Positions 35,239 through 45,566 of a stretch of DNA of 64,000 bases are shown here, one piece after another. Both the position numbers and the translations under genes were made by a program. This DNA is from Sporomusa sphaeroides DSM 2875 (GTDB taxonomy: Bacteria > Bacillota > Negativicutes > Sporomusales > Sporomusaceae): assembly GCF_001941975.2 (NCBI RefSeq), contig NZ_CP146991.1, positions 1,598,524 to 1,662,523 on the forward strand, in the 5' to 3' direction. The stretch's first letter is position 1, and every line of letters begins with the position of its first letter. The notes beneath the pieces were generated by a model. It was not told the DNA's origin, ran no database searches, and saw only the letters and a list, made by a program, of their open reading frames with translations.

Positions 35239-36894
35239 ATGTGCACAGCTAACCTAATTAGCCTGAAGGAAAAGATGGCCGAGTACACCGGCAAGGTAGA
35301 AAAAGCCCAGGCCAAATTTCCGGAACGCAAAAACTTACCTTACAACAGGCTTTATACTCCCCTTGATATTGAGGGCACCGACTATGAACAAGAGATTGGT
35401 TTCCCCGGACAATATCCGTTTACCCGCGGTGTGCAGCCAACTATGTATCGCGGCCGTTTCTGGACCATGCGTATGTATGCCGGCTTTTCCACTGCGGAAG
35501 AATCTAACAAACGGTATCGCTACCTGTTAGAGTCCGGCGGCACCGGCTTATCCTGCGCCTTTGACCTGCCGACCCAGATTGGTTATGACTCGGATGATCC
35601 GATTGCTGAAGGTGAAGTCGGCAAAGTGGGTGTTGCTATCGACTCACTGGCTGATATGGAAATCCTGTTTGACAGCATTGACCTTGGCAAGGTATCGACA
35701 TCCATGACGATTAATGCCCCGGCTTCCGTACTGCTGGCTATGTACATTGCCGTTGCTGAAAAACAAGGTGTCAGCCCTGACAAACTCAATGGGACTATCC
35801 AAAATGACATTCTGAAAGAATATGCGGCCCGCGGTACTTATATTTTCCCGCCTAAGCCTTCTATGCGGCTTATCACCAATATTTTTGAATATTGCTCACA
35901 GCATGTCCCTAACTGGAACACCATCTCTATTTCCGGTTACCATATCCGGGAAGCCGGTTCGACAGCTTCCCAGGAAATCGCTTTCACAATTGCCGACGGT
36001 ATTGCCTATGTTGATGCTGCCATTAAAGCCGGTTTAAATGTTGACGATTTCGCCGGACGCTTGTCCTTCTTCTGGAATGCTCATAACAATGTACTGGAAG
36101 AGGTTGCTAAGTTCCGCGCTTCGCGCCGGGTCTGGGCCAAAGTAATGAAAGAACGTTTTGGTGCGCAGAGCCCCAAATCCTGGATGCTGCGTGTACATAC
36201 ACAAACAGCCGGCTCCATGCTTACCGCGCAACAACCGGATAATAATATTGTCCGCGTTGCTTTGCAAACAGCGGCAGCCGTGCTTGGCGGTACCCAATCC
36301 CTGCACACCAATTCCAAAGACGAAGCGCTGGCTTTGCCCACCGAAGATTCGGTACGTATCGCGCTGCGCACCCAGCAAATTGTGGCCTATGAAAGTGGTT
36401 TAGCCGATGTGGTTGATCCGCTGGCCGGTTCGTATTACATCGAGGCGATGACCAATCAAATCGAGCAGGAAGCCTGGGATTACATTAAGAAAATTGATGA
36501 TATGGGCGGCGCTGTTGTGGCTATTGAAAAAGGCTATATTCAGCGTGAAATCCAGGAAAGCGCTTACAAATGGCAAATGGAAGTAGAAAATAAACAGCGC
36601 GTTATTGTTGGCGTTAACCAGTTCCAAATTGAAGAAAAGGCGGTAGAAGGTCTTTTACGTGTGGATGCTTCTGTTGGTGAATTACAGAAGAAAAAACTCT
36701 CAGACCTCCGCGCCCGCCGGGACAATGCTGCCGTTTCGGCTGCACTTGCTAAACTGGAAGCAGGCTGCAAAGATGAAAATACTAATCTTATGCCGCTTAT
36801 TCTTGAGGCTGTTAAGGCCTATGCAACTCTTGGAGAAATCTGCGGCGTAATGCGCAAAGTATTCGGCGAATACGAAGCTCATGTAAGCCTATAA
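35239..36894 (+). CDS. Methylmalonyl-CoA mutase, large catalytic chain
   Basis: A 551-residue alpha-chain-type mutase that lacks its own B12 domain. It interconverts succinyl-CoA and (R)-methylmalonyl-CoA. The TIM barrel shows [20 protein letters not shown] (near 57), [21 protein letters not shown] (near 95), [22 protein letters not shown] (near 230), and [15 protein letters not shown] (near 355). The B12 chain is the next gene after 22 bases. AAAGGAGG precedes the ATG. Close homologues act on isobutyryl-CoA, but meaB, epimerase and decarboxylase neighbours favour methylmalonyl-CoA. Confidence 0.93.
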   Translation: MCTANLISLKEKMAEYTGKVEKAQAKFPERKNLPYNRLYTPLDIEGTDYEQEIGFPGQYPFTRGVQPTMYRGRFWTMRMYAGFSTAEESNKRYRYLLESGGTGLSCAFDLPTQIGYDSDDPIAEGEVGKVGVAIDSLADMEILFDSIDLGKVSTSMTINAPASVLLAMYIAVAEKQGVSPDKLNGTIQNDILKEYAARGTYIFPPKPSMRLITNIFEYCSQHVPNWNTISISGYHIREAGSTASQEIAFTIADGIAYVDAAIKAGLNVDDFAGRLSFFWNAHNNVLEEVAKFRASRRVWAKVMKERFGAQSPKSWMLRVHTQTAGSMLTAQQPDNNIVRVALQTAAAVLGGTQSLHTNSKDEALALPTEDSVRIALRTQQIVAYESGLADVVDPLAGSYYIEAMTNQIEQEAWDYIKKIDDMGGAVVAIEKGYIQREIQESAYKWQMEVENKQRVIVGVNQFQIEEKAVEGLLRVDASVGELQKKKLSDLRARRDNAAVSAALAKLEAGCKDENTNLMPLILEAVKAYATLGEICGVMRKVFGEYEAHVSL

Positions 36895-36916
36895 CTCTAA
36901 AATAGGAGGGACAACG

Positions 36917-37309
36917 ATGGAAAAACGTATTAGAGTATTGGTAGCAAAGCCTGGCTTGGACGGTCATGACCGCGGCGCCAAAGTCGTAGCCCGCGCTCTC
37001 CGTGATGCTGGATTTGAAGTAATTTATACTGGCCTTCGCCAGACGCCGGAACAAATTGTGGAAGCATCACTGCAAGAAGACGTAAATGTGGTGGCAATCA
37101 GCCTGTTATCCGGCGCTCATAATCACCTCTTCCCCCGCATTGTCGAGCTGTGCAGACAAAAAGGCATGTCCGATGTACTTATCATCGGCGGCGGTGTTAT
37201 TCCCGATGCCGACATTCCGGGACTTAAAGCCGCCGGTGTGGCCGAAGTATTTACTCCAGGCACCCCGACAGCCAATATTGTTGAATTTATCAAAACTACA
37301 GTAAAATAA
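36917..37309 (+). CDS. Methylmalonyl-CoA mutase, B12-binding chain
   Basis: A 130-residue cobalamin-binding domain. [10 protein letters not shown] (residues 13-22) is the base-off/His-on motif whose His binds cobalt; SLLSGAHN and [13 protein letters not shown] form the rest of the cobalamin pocket. It pairs with the upstream chain to form an active mutase. AGGAGGG precedes the ATG. Confidence 0.93.
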   Translation: MEKRIRVLVAKPGLDGHDRGAKVVARALRDAGFEVIYTGLRQTPEQIVEASLQEDVNVVAISLLSGAHNHLFPRIVELCRQKGMSDVLIIGGGVIPDADIPGLKAAGVAEVFTPGTPTANIVEFIKTTVK

Positions 37310-37346
37310 TAAACACTCGCATTTGTGAGATGTACAGGTGATAGGA

Positions 37347-38285
37347 ATGAATATCGTAGAAGAGGTGCTGGCCGGCTCCAAACGAGCCCTGGCCCGCGCT
37401 ATCACCGCTGTGGAAAATGAGTACGATGAAGCAGCCGAGATTATGAAAAAACTCTATCCCCATACCGGTAATGCACATGTTATCGGCATTACCGGCCCCC
37501 CTGGCGCCGGCAAAAGCACCCTTACTGACAAATTGGCCAAAGAATACCGCTGTCAGGGAAAAACCGTGGGGATCATAGCCGTTGACCCAACAAGCCCTTT
37601 TTCCGGTGGCGCTATTTTAGGTGACCGTATTCGGATGAATGAACTAACCCTGGATGAAGGGGTATTCATTAGAAGCATGGGAACAAGAGGCAGTCTGGGG
37701 GGATTGTCGCGCAAGACCGCGGAAGCTGTAAAAATATTAGATGCTTCAGGCAAGGATGTTATTTTTATTGAGACCGTGGGTGTCGGCCAGTCCGAAGTCG
37801 ACATTGTTAAAGCCGCCGATACCACCATGGTAATGCTGGTACCAGGCCTGGGTGATGATATTCAGGCGATTAAAGCCGGTATTTTAGAAATTGCCGACAT
37901 ATTTACCATCAATAAAGCGGACAGAGATGGCGTAGACCGGTTAAATACTGAAATTGAGATGATGCTGGACTTAAATCAGACCATGCTGGCATGGCGGCCG
38001 CCGGTAAAACGGACGGTAGCCAGTAAAGGGGAAGGCATCACCGAGCTTGTTGCCACCATTGAAGAGCATATTTGCCATCTGAAACAATCAGGACAGCTGT
38101 CCGCCAGGCGTACAGAACGTACGAAAAATGAACTTATTGCTTTACTGGATGAACAAATCGGCCGGTATATACTTAAGACCGTTATCACCGGCGGTACCTT
38201 CGACTCGTTAGTGGCGGCCATCGAAAAGCGGGAGCAAGACCCGTACACCGTAGTTACAGATTTATTGCGCCAAGTGCTGCGCTGA
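37347..38285 (+). CDS. meaB: Mutase-associated G-protein chaperone
   Basis: A 312-residue ArgK/MeaB GTPase that protects and reloads B12 mutases. P-loop GPPGAGKSTLTD near residue 50, switch motifs DPTSPFSGGAILGDRIRM near 83 and ETVGVGQSEVD near 145, base motif NKAD near 190. ATG at 37347 follows AGGTG at 37335; a GTG nine bases upstream overlaps that site. It sits right after the mutase chains. Confidence 0.93.
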   Translation: MNIVEEVLAGSKRALARAITAVENEYDEAAEIMKKLYPHTGNAHVIGITGPPGAGKSTLTDKLAKEYRCQGKTVGIIAVDPTSPFSGGAILGDRIRMNELTLDEGVFIRSMGTRGSLGGLSRKTAEAVKILDASGKDVIFIETVGVGQSEVDIVKAADTTMVMLVPGLGDDIQAIKAGILEIADIFTINKADRDGVDRLNTEIEMMLDLNQTMLAWRPPVKRTVASKGEGITELVATIEEHICHLKQSGQLSARRTERTKNELIALLDEQIGRYILKTVITGGTFDSLVAAIEKREQDPYTVVTDLLRQVLR

Positions 38286-38303
38286 TAGAAAAAAAATACG
38301 CAG

Positions 38304-38333
38304 TTGACAGGAAAATATAGTACCTGATATTAA
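38304..38333 (+). promoter_or_regulatory. Possible promoter of the epimerase-decarboxylase genes
   Basis: TTGACA (38304-38309) with TATTAA (38328-38333) at 18 bases, inside the 108-base gap after meaB. Confidence 0.45.
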
Positions 38334-38393
38334 AATATGGTATTATGAGAAAGATTGGATATATCAATCAAATTTTAACAGGAGGTATTGCGA

Positions 38394-38837
38394 ATGTCCC
38401 AAGAGTGTAAATCAGGCGTAAACGCCCGTAAATTCGAGGTCCTCAAAGTTGATCATATTGGTATTGCAGTAAAAGACATGGAACAAGCCAAGAAATTTTA
38501 CACAGAAGTGCTTGGCATGACAGCTATGGGTGAAGAAGTTGTGGAAGAGCAAAAGGTAAAAGTATGCTTTATTCCCTGCGGCGACAGTGAAGTGGAATTG
38601 TTAGAATCAACTTCTCCGGATGGTCCTGTAGCTAAATTCATTGAAAAGAACGGCGAAGGCATTCAACACGTAGCCCTGCGTGTTGACAACATTGAGGCTG
38701 CTCTTGCGGACCTTAAAGAGCAAGGTGTTCGCCTTATCGACCAGGCGCCGCGCTATGGCGCCGGCGGTGCCAGCATTGCTTTCATTCATCCAAAAGCAAC
38801 CGGCGGCATTTTACTCGAATTGTCTGAACGCAAGTAA
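38394..38837 (+). CDS. mce: Methylmalonyl-CoA epimerase
   Basis: A 147-residue vicinal-oxygen-chelate protein that interconverts (R)- and (S)-methylmalonyl-CoA. Metal ligands occur in VDHIGIAVKDM (near residue 18), the GIQHVALRVD stretch (near 90) and the C-terminal LLELSER Glu. It links the mutase (R form) to the decarboxylase (S form). ATG at 38394 with AGGAGG ahead. It lies directly before mmdA. Confidence 0.92.
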   Translation: MSQECKSGVNARKFEVLKVDHIGIAVKDMEQAKKFYTEVLGMTAMGEEVVEEQKVKVCFIPCGDSEVELLESTSPDGPVAKFIEKNGEGIQHVALRVDNIEAALADLKEQGVRLIDQAPRYGAGGASIAFIHPKATGGILLELSERK

Positions 38838-38867
38838 TCCCCAAGAGTTATGGAGGTGTTTTTCTAA

Positions 38868-40397
38868 ATGGCTACAATCCAGGAAAAAATTGACGATCTG
38901 AAAAAACGCCAGGAAAAGGTTAAACTAGGCGGCGGGCAAAAGCGTGTTGACAAACAGCATGCCAGCGGTAAGCTTACTGCCCGTGAGCGTGTGGAAAAAT
39001 TATTAGATCCGGGAACTTTTGTTGAACTGGATCAATTTGTCACCCACCGTTGCACTAATTTTGGCATGGAAACAATAGAATCTCCGGGCGAAGGCGTAGT
39101 GACAGGCTATGGCACGGTTGACGGCCGCTTAGTATATGTATTTGCCCAGGACTTTACCGTTATTGGTGGTTCGCTGGGAGAAATGCATGCCAATAAAATT
39201 GTAAAAGTACAAAAACTGGCTCTCAAAATGGGTGCCCCGTTAATCGGCATTAATGATTCCGGCGGTGCACGTATCCAGGAAGCGGTGGATGCTTTATCCG
39301 GCTATGGGAAAATTTTCTATCAAAATACCATGGCTTCAGGTGTAATCCCGCAAATTTCGGTAATCATGGGACCTTGCGCCGGCGGTGCCGTATATTCTCC
39401 GGCTTTGACCGATTTCATTTACATGGTCAAAAATACCAGTCAAATGTTTATTACCGGCCCGCAGGTCATTAAATCGGTTACGGCTGAAGAGGTTACGGCC
39501 GAGCAATTAGGCGGTGCCATGACCCATAACTCGACTTCCGGGGTGGCGCATTTTGCCACGGAAAATGATGATGACTGCATGCAGCAGGTTCGTTATCTGT
39601 TAAGCTTCCTGCCAAGCAACAATTTGGACGAGGCTCCGGTTGTCAACAAAGGCGATGATCCTAACCGTATGGATGAGGGGCTTAATACCCTGCTGCCGGA
39701 TAACCCGAATCAGCCCTACAACATGAAGGATGTAATTAAATCGGTTGTCGATAATGGCGAGTACTATGAGGTTCATGCTCATTATGCGCAAAATATCATT
39801 ACCTGCTTTGCCCGTTTTGACGGTCAGCCGGTAGGTATTATCGCCAATCAGCCTAACAATATGGCCGGTTGCCTTGATATCAACGCTTCGGACAAATCGG
39901 CACGGTTTATTCGCTTCTGTGACGCTTTCAACCTGCCTTTAGTTAATCTTGTTGATGTTCCCGGCTTTTTGCCTGGTACTGATCAGGAATATGGCGGCAT
40001 TATTCGTCATGGTGCTAAAATGCTGTATGCTTACTCGGAAGCTACTGTTCCTAAAATTACCGTTATTACCCGTAAAGCCTATGGCGGGTCCTATCTGGCC
40101 ATGTGCTCCCAGGATTTAGGGGCCGATCAGGTTTTGGCCTGGCCGAGCGCCGAGATTGCGGTTATGGGGCCGGCAGGAGCGGCTAATATTATCTTCCGTG
40201 GTGATGCTGATGCGGAAGCGAAAACAGCAAAATATGTGGAAGACTTCGCTACTCCGTACAAAGCGGCAGAACGCGGTTTCGTTGACCAAGTTATCGAACC
40301 GAAAGAAACCCGGCCACGGATTATTACTGCGCTCAACATGCTGGCAACCAAACGTGAACAGCGTCCGGCTAAAAAACATGGTAGTATTCCGCTATAA
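38868..40397 (+). CDS. mmdA: Methylmalonyl-CoA decarboxylase alpha chain (carboxyltransferase)
   Basis: A 509-residue carboxyltransferase of the MmdA/PccB type. It moves the carboxyl of (S)-methylmalonyl-CoA to biotin on MmdC, giving propionyl-CoA. Seen: [15 protein letters not shown] (near 38), the oxyanion loops [21 protein letters not shown] (near 128), [11 protein letters not shown] (near 168), and [15 protein letters not shown] (near 404). The genes that follow are membrane Na+-pump subunits, so decarboxylase is preferred over a propionyl-CoA carboxylase, for which no biotin carboxylase gene is present. Confidence 0.93.
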   Translation: MATIQEKIDDLKKRQEKVKLGGGQKRVDKQHASGKLTARERVEKLLDPGTFVELDQFVTHRCTNFGMETIESPGEGVVTGYGTVDGRLVYVFAQDFTVIGGSLGEMHANKIVKVQKLALKMGAPLIGINDSGGARIQEAVDALSGYGKIFYQNTMASGVIPQISVIMGPCAGGAVYSPALTDFIYMVKNTSQMFITGPQVIKSVTAEEVTAEQLGGAMTHNSTSGVAHFATENDDDCMQQVRYLLSFLPSNNLDEAPVVNKGDDPNRMDEGLNTLLPDNPNQPYNMKDVIKSVVDNGEYYEVHAHYAQNIITCFARFDGQPVGIIANQPNNMAGCLDINASDKSARFIRFCDAFNLPLVNLVDVPGFLPGTDQEYGGIIRHGAKMLYAYSEATVPKITVITRKAYGGSYLAMCSQDLGADQVLAWPSAEIAVMGPAGAANIIFRGDADAEAKTAKYVEDFATPYKAAERGFVDQVIEPKETRPRIITALNMLATKREQRPAKKHGSIPL

Positions 40398-40442
40398 TTC
40401 TCTCGCTTACACCTTCGAAACAGAAAGAAAGGGGACAGTAAC

Positions 40443-40715
40443 GTGGGATTTTTAGATTCGATATTCGGAAAACCTGAGCCGCCCAAGCCTAAGAAAAAGA
40501 AGAAAAAACCAACGGCGGCAGCAACCGAATCGCCAATAGCCTCTTCAATGGCCGTAGATGCAGAGGGCATTAGCCCCGAAGTCATTGCCGCCATTACTGC
40601 CAGCATCTATGCCATGATGGGAACCGGCAACCTGGCTGTCAGGATTACCCGCACAGGCAATCAATGGGCAAATGTCGGACGGCAGAAGATTATGGATAGC
40701 CGTCAATTTGCGTAA
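40443..40715 (+). CDS. Decarboxylase small subunit, soluble OadG-like domain
   Basis: A 90-residue protein with a Lys-rich linker (KPKKKKKKPTAAA) and a C-terminal half that resembles the end of OadG/MmdD chains (ISPEVIAAITASIYAMMG ... NQWANVGRQKIMDSRQF). It has no membrane span. In Veillonella a small MmdE chain resembles the C-terminus of MmdD in a similar way. It is likely an assembly subunit that contacts MmdA. The membrane part appears to be encoded at 42528. GTG start at 40443 with AAAGGGGA ahead. Confidence 0.8.
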   Translation: MGFLDSIFGKPEPPKPKKKKKKPTAAATESPIASSMAVDAEGISPEVIAAITASIYAMMGTGNLAVRITRTGNQWANVGRQKIMDSRQFA

Positions 40716-40753
40716 GTGAATAGAACACCATCAATGAATGGAGGTCCGTTACA

Positions 40754-41149
40754 ATGAAAAAATTTAATGTAACCGTTAATGGCAATACTTATGAGGTAGA
40801 AGTAGAAGAAGTGGGCGCCGCTGCATCCGCTCAGCCTCGTCCGACCGCTGCTCCGGCTGCTCAAGCTCCGGCTGCCGCACCTGCTGCTCCGGCACCTAAG
40901 GCCGCTGCTCCTGCACCGGCTCAGGTTTCTGCCGGTGATACCCCGATAGTGGCTCCGATGCCTGGCAAAGTATCTAAAGTCATGGCCAAAGCCGGACAGC
41001 AGGTTAAGAAGGGTGAAGTCATCCTTATTCTGGAAGCCATGAAAATGCAAAACGAAATCGGCGCTCCGTCCGACGGTACTGTTAAATCGGTCAACGTAGC
41101 CGCCGGTCAAAATGTTAAACCTGGTGAGGTTATGGCTGTACTTGGCTAA
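40754..41149 (+). CDS. mmdC: Decarboxylase biotin carrier chain
   Basis: A 131-residue biotin carrier. An N-terminal beta strand region ([18 protein letters not shown]) leads into a flexible Ala/Pro linker (about 25-60) and a biotinyl domain with the biotin-attachment motif EAMKMQNE near residue 98. It shuttles CO2 from MmdA to MmdB at the membrane. GGAGG precedes the ATG. Confidence 0.95.
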   Translation: MKKFNVTVNGNTYEVEVEEVGAAASAQPRPTAAPAAQAPAAAPAAPAPKAAAPAPAQVSAGDTPIVAPMPGKVSKVMAKAGQQVKKGEVILILEAMKMQNEIGAPSDGTVKSVNVAAGQNVKPGEVMAVLG

Positions 41150-41238
41150 GCCTATTCTCACAGCAAGCCGCGTTTTTCTAAGGTAAGGCTATTTGTCACA
41201 TCAATGGCCGGCGATAATCGTGTTTTTAGCAAATAGAG

Positions 41239-41271
41239 AAATAGTGCGGTACTCTTTAAGCCGCACTATTT
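41239..41271 (+). terminator. Hairpin between mmdC and mmdB
   Basis: A perfect 11-bp inverted repeat AAATAGTGCGG / CCGCACTATTT with an 11-base loop. There is no T-run beyond TTT, so it may be a partial terminator or an RNA-processing site that sets different levels for the soluble and membrane chains. Confidence 0.5.
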
Positions 41272-41357
41272 CCTACTACATAACGCTGAAATGTTATGTA
41301 AAGCTTATAATGATGCCGCTTCTTTCACAAACATATATTAGGAGGTACTGAACACAC

Positions 41358-42515
41358 ATGGAAGCATTGATTCACCAATATCCTTGGCTCGACGAACTTC
41401 TCATGGGCTTCATTGGTCTTTCCTGGAAGCATGTGGTTATGTGGGCTGTCGGCGCATTACTCATTTATCTTGCAGTAAAACATGATTATGAACCGACGCT
41501 TCTTTTGCCGATTGGCTTTGGTGCAGTCCTGGCCAATATCCCGCATTCATCGGCTGTCTCTAATGCACCGGGAGAACAAGGTTTTCTCATTGTTCTCTAT
41601 AACGCAGGTATTGCCAATGAATTGTTTCCTGTACTTATTTTTATTGCCATCGGCGCAATGTGCGACTTTACGCCACTCATTCGCCGCCCTTCGGTCATGC
41701 TGTTTGCGGCTGCCGCGCAATTCGGTATTTTCGCCACCGCAATTGGCGCAACCTTGGTAGGGTTTTCTTTTGAACATGCGGCGTCTATCGGTATTATTGG
41801 CGCTGCTGACGGTCCGACAACCATCTATGTAGCCAGCCGATTTGCCCAGGAATTGTTAGGACCTTTATCGGTTGCCGCCTATTGCTATATGTCATTGGTG
41901 CCGGTAATTCAACCGCCTGTTATCAGAGCCATCACTACCGAGAGCGAGCGCAAAATGAAAATGGGGTTTGAAGGGGAAGAACCTGTCTCGCAAACAACCA
42001 AGTTTTTATTCCCGATCATGATTGTGCTTATTGCCGGTATCGTTGCTCCCATCTCGGTTGCTCTTATCGGCAGCCTGATGTTTGGCAACCTGCTGAAAGA
42101 AAGTGGTGTAGTAGAGAATCTTTCAAACTCTGCTCAAAATGAGCTTGCGAATCTGGTTACCTTGGTACTTGGTATTACCATCGGCGGTACCATGTCTGCC
42201 GAACGTTTCCTGACTTTCGACGTTCTTCTGATCATGGCTTTGGGTGCTGTAGCCTTCGTATTTGATACTGTTGGCGGCGTACTGTTCGCCAAGCTGCTGA
42301 ACCTGATTAGTCCGACCAAGATTAATCCGATGATTGGTGCTTGCGGTATCTCGGCCTTCCCGATGTCTGGCCGGGTAATTGCTAAAATGGCACTCAAAGA
42401 AGATCCTACTAATTTCATCATACAGCATGCTATCGGAGTAAACGTAGCCGGACAGGTTGCTTCTGTTGTGGCCGGCGGCTTAGTACTTGCTCTGATTCCG
42501 GCATTGGCAAAATAG
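41358..42515 (+). CDS. mmdB: Na+-pumping decarboxylase beta chain
   Basis: A 385-residue polytopic protein of the OadB/MmdB/GcdB family (about nine to eleven spans). It decarboxylates carboxybiotin and exports Na+. The conserved acidic site is GAADGPTTIYVASRFA near residue 155 (Asp in the membrane-embedded Na+ site), with NPMIGACGISAFPMSGRV near 325 as the second re-entrant loop. GGAGGT precedes the ATG. It follows mmdC after a hairpin gap. Confidence 0.95.
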   Translation: MEALIHQYPWLDELLMGFIGLSWKHVVMWAVGALLIYLAVKHDYEPTLLLPIGFGAVLANIPHSSAVSNAPGEQGFLIVLYNAGIANELFPVLIFIAIGAMCDFTPLIRRPSVMLFAAAAQFGIFATAIGATLVGFSFEHAASIGIIGAADGPTTIYVASRFAQELLGPLSVAAYCYMSLVPVIQPPVIRAITTESERKMKMGFEGEEPVSQTTKFLFPIMIVLIAGIVAPISVALIGSLMFGNLLKESGVVENLSNSAQNELANLVTLVLGITIGGTMSAERFLTFDVLLIMALGAVAFVFDTVGGVLFAKLLNLISPTKINPMIGACGISAFPMSGRVIAKMALKEDPTNFIIQHAIGVNVAGQVASVVAGGLVLALIPALAK

Positions 42516-42527
42516 GGAGGTAAATAG

Positions 42528-42704
42528 ATGGAAAGTGCAACTTCAAAAGCAATTACCCTGATGACAGTCGCTTTGCCAACCATGTTCGCGGTTATTGGAG
42601 TCTTCATTTTTGCTACGAAGGCGCTTCATGCCGCATTTCCGGCACCGGTGGAAGAGGATGAAGATGATGATGATGAATACGAAGACGATGAAGACGAAAA
42701 ATAA
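42528..42704 (+). CDS. Decarboxylase membrane-anchor chain (MmdD/OadG-like, short)
   Basis: A 58-residue protein: one membrane span (about residues 10-32, LMTVALPTMFAVIGVFIFAT) followed by an acidic tail of Asp/Glu (EEDEDDDDEYEDDEDE). Normal MmdD/OadG has the span, a linker and a conserved C-terminal domain; here only the anchor is present, while the domain is in the gene at 40443. GGGAGG precedes the ATG, 12 bases after mmdB. It should anchor or assemble the pump. Confidence 0.8.
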   Translation: MESATSKAITLMTVALPTMFAVIGVFIFATKALHAAFPAPVEEDEDDDDEYEDDEDEK

Positions 42705-42762
42705 GAATAACGCTTAACATCCTGCCATAAATTTCTATTGGATGATACTATATGAATTACCT

Positions 42763-42804
42763 AAGACGGGGAAGCTGTGTACGCTTCACCGTCTTATTAT
42801 TTTT
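42763..42804 (+). terminator. Terminator of the mmd operon
   Basis: AAGACGGGGAAGC / GCTTCACCGTCTT with one bulge, then TATTATTTTT. Confidence 0.88.
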
Positions 42805-42921
42805 GCCCAAAATCCCGGCAAAGAGGTATTACACTTAAGCAATTGTGGAATAGTATAAAAAATGCGGGTTCACGCTTGAAGATAAGACTATAACACATTC
42901 AGGATGTAGGAGGAATTGTAA

Positions 42922-44271
42922 ATGGATATTTCACTAGCAGCAATAATGTCAATAATTGCCCTGGTTATTGTTGTCGTTATCAGCTGTGTCAACGAAGATC
43001 TTAATGTAGGTTTCCTTAGCATCGCTTTTGCCATAATTGTTGGGGGCTTTTGGGGCGACACGATCGGCACAAAAGTGCTTGGCTATTTTCCAACCGGTTT
43101 ATTCATGATTTTGGTGGGGGTAACCTTTCTGTTTGGCATGGCCCAGACTAACGGCACCATGGAAAAACTGACGGCATATTCGGTTCGCCTATGTAAAGGC
43201 AATACAGCCATTGTGCCGTTAATTGTGTTTTTGCTGACAACCTTTATTGTTACTATCGGACCTGGTAATATTGCCGGTACTGCATTGATGGCTCCTGTAG
43301 CCATGGCAATTGCCACCAGGATCAATATGCCGGCCTTGCTCATGACATTGCTGGTTGTTGGTGCTGCCAATGGCGCTGCCTTCTCACCTTTTGCTCCCAC
43401 CGGTATCATTTCCAATGGCATAATTGCTAAAATGGCGCCAGAACTTGGCATTACGGCCGAGCAGCTTAGCAGTTTAGCCTGGAAGATTCATTTCAACTCG
43501 GAAGTAGCTCAGGGTTTTGTTAATATTGGCGGCTTCTTTGTTCTGGGTGGCTGGGCCTGGATTCAGAAGCAGCGTGGTCAGGCTCTGGATATTGATGAAC
43601 TGGCTCCCAGGCCTGAACCGTTCAATAAACATCAAATACTAACCCTTTTAGCTGTGTTTATCCTTATTCTCCTGGTTATCCTACCCGGTTTGCCTGCTAC
43701 TAAAGGTTTATTTTCCCAGGCGATGATGAACATTCTAGCTAATGTGGGAACCATCGCCTTTATCCTGGCCGGCGTACTCATGCTGACCGGTTCCGGTGAC
43801 AGCAAGGCGGCCATCAAGGTTATTCCCTGGGGTGTAATTATGATGGTGTGCGGGGTCACGGTATTAATTGAAGTTATGGATAAAGCCGGTGGCCTGAATG
43901 CCCTGGTAAAACTGATTGGCGCTATTTCCAATCCGACAACTATTAATGGCGTGCTTGGTTTTGTAACCGGTCTGCTCTCAGCTTATTCCAGTTCTTCCGG
44001 TGTTGTTATGCCGATGTTCCTGCCCATGGTGCCCGGTTTGATCCAAGAAGTTGGCGGCGGTAACCCCATCGCCCTTATCTCCTCAATTAACATTGGCGCC
44101 CACCTTGTTGATACCTCACCTCTTTCTACTCTCGGCGCGCTGTGCATTGCCTGCGCGGGTGAACATGAAGACAAGGCTAAATTGTTCCGGAATCTTCTAA
44201 TGTGGGGACTGGCCATGTCGGTGGTTGGGGGTATTGTCTGCTATATATTCTTTGGCATACTGGGTTTTTAG
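42922..44271 (+). CDS. Ion-transporter-superfamily carrier, MatC/SLC13-like
   Basis: A 449-residue inner-membrane carrier with about twelve spans. The repeated half-motifs (GPGNIAGTALMAPVAMAIA near 115; YSSSSGVVMPMFLPMVPG near 353) are typical of the SLC13/MatC/NhaD-type transporter superfamily. Likely substrates are di- or monocarboxylates such as succinate or malonate, with Na+ or H+ symport. Its position between the methylmalonyl-CoA decarboxylase and a CoA transferase suggests a C3/C4 acid substrate. AGGAGG precedes the ATG. Confidence 0.75.
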   Translation: MDISLAAIMSIIALVIVVVISCVNEDLNVGFLSIAFAIIVGGFWGDTIGTKVLGYFPTGLFMILVGVTFLFGMAQTNGTMEKLTAYSVRLCKGNTAIVPLIVFLLTTFIVTIGPGNIAGTALMAPVAMAIATRINMPALLMTLLVVGAANGAAFSPFAPTGIISNGIIAKMAPELGITAEQLSSLAWKIHFNSEVAQGFVNIGGFFVLGGWAWIQKQRGQALDIDELAPRPEPFNKHQILTLLAVFILILLVILPGLPATKGLFSQAMMNILANVGTIAFILAGVLMLTGSGDSKAAIKVIPWGVIMMVCGVTVLIEVMDKAGGLNALVKLIGAISNPTTINGVLGFVTGLLSAYSSSSGVVMPMFLPMVPGLIQEVGGGNPIALISSINIGAHLVDTSPLSTLGALCIACAGEHEDKAKLFRNLLMWGLAMSVVGGIVCYIFFGILGF

Positions 44272-44352
44272 TTTTCTCATTGACCTTTCCCGAATAGCAG
44301 CAGCTTTGTCGATGAATTGCAGCAAATTTTACGTAATTAGGGGGATGGTAGA

Positions 44353-45537
44353 ATGAAGGCATTGCAGGATGTGATTGTGCTGGATTTAACGAGAGTACTG
44401 GCAGGGCCATATGCCAGCATGATGCTGGCCGACTTTGGGGCTGAAATTATTAAAATTGAGCCTCCCGGAGTTGGTGACGATTCCAGGGCTTTTGGTCCTT
44501 TTATCGGTGAAGAGAGCGCCTATTTCATGAGCCTAAACCGCAATAAGCGTTCCATGACACTCAATTTAAAAAGTCCGGCAGCCCGCGCCCTATTTCGGGA
44601 AATGGTAAAAAAAGCCGACATTGTAGTTGAGAATTACCGTCCGGGCACTATGGAAAAGTTTGAGCTTGGCTATAGTAGTTTAAAAGAAATTAATCCCCGC
44701 ATCATTTACGCTGCCTGCTCCGGTTTTGGTCAGACAGGTCCCTACCGGAATAAACCGGCCTATGACGTAATTGTTCAGGCGATGGGAGGGATTATGAGCA
44801 TTACCGGGCCGGAAGGCGGACCGCCTGTCCGGGTAGGCGCCTCTATCGGTGACATTATTGCCGGTCTGTTTACTGTAATTGGGATTGAAATGGCTTTATA
44901 CCACCGGGAAAAAAGCGGGCACGGACAAATGATTGATGTGGGAATGCTGGACTGTCAACTGGCTGTTTTGGAAAATGCCATAGCCAGATATATGGTAACA
45001 GGCACCGCCCCAGGACCGATGGGAAGCCGGCATCCTTCGATTGCCCCGTTTGAGGCGTTTACCGCCAAAGACGGTTCGCTCATCGTCGGTGCAGGTAATG
45101 ATAAGTTATTTGAAAAATTATGTAAGGTAATAGGTCAACCCGGATTGGCGCAAGATTCCCGTTTTGCCACCAATGCCATTAGGACACAAAATGTGCGGCA
45201 ATTAAAAGATTTGCTGGATGCTGCTTTTGTACACAAGACAGTTGATGAATGGCTTCAGGTGATGGAAGATGCGGGAATTCCGTGCGGCCCGATTAACACC
45301 ATGGATAGAGTGGTAAATAACCCTCAGATTGTTGCCCGAGATATGCTTGTTGGTACTGAACATCCGGTTGCAGGTATGGTAAAAATGGCGGGAATACCTA
45401 TTAAATTGTCAGATACTCCCGGAGCTGTGGAACAACCGGCGCCGCTCCTGGGACAGCACACGGAAGAAATTTTACAGGAATTTCTCGGCTTAAGTGTACA
45501 GGAAATTAACAAACTGAGAGAGAATAAGGTTATATAA
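44353..45537 (+). CDS. Class III CoA transferase (CaiB/BaiF family)
   Basis: A 394-residue family III CoA transferase. The N-terminal KALQDVIVLDLTRVLAGPY, FGAEIIKIEPP, and YDVIVQAMGGIMSITG (near 136) motifs are typical. The catalytic Asp is in DVGMLD near residue 195. It likely swaps CoA between a dicarboxylate or similar acid and succinyl-CoA. It follows the MatC-like carrier after 81 bases, so the two may form an uptake-and-activation pair. Acid specificity is not visible. GGGG-type ribosome site before ATG. Confidence 0.85.
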   Translation: MKALQDVIVLDLTRVLAGPYASMMLADFGAEIIKIEPPGVGDDSRAFGPFIGEESAYFMSLNRNKRSMTLNLKSPAARALFREMVKKADIVVENYRPGTMEKFELGYSSLKEINPRIIYAACSGFGQTGPYRNKPAYDVIVQAMGGIMSITGPEGGPPVRVGASIGDIIAGLFTVIGIEMALYHREKSGHGQMIDVGMLDCQLAVLENAIARYMVTGTAPGPMGSRHPSIAPFEAFTAKDGSLIVGAGNDKLFEKLCKVIGQPGLAQDSRFATNAIRTQNVRQLKDLLDAAFVHKTVDEWLQVMEDAGIPCGPINTMDRVVNNPQIVARDMLVGTEHPVAGMVKMAGIPIKLSDTPGAVEQPAPLLGQHTEEILQEFLGLSVQEINKLRENKVI

Positions 45538-45566
45538 AGCAATGTCACACGGAGGCTTCGATTGCA

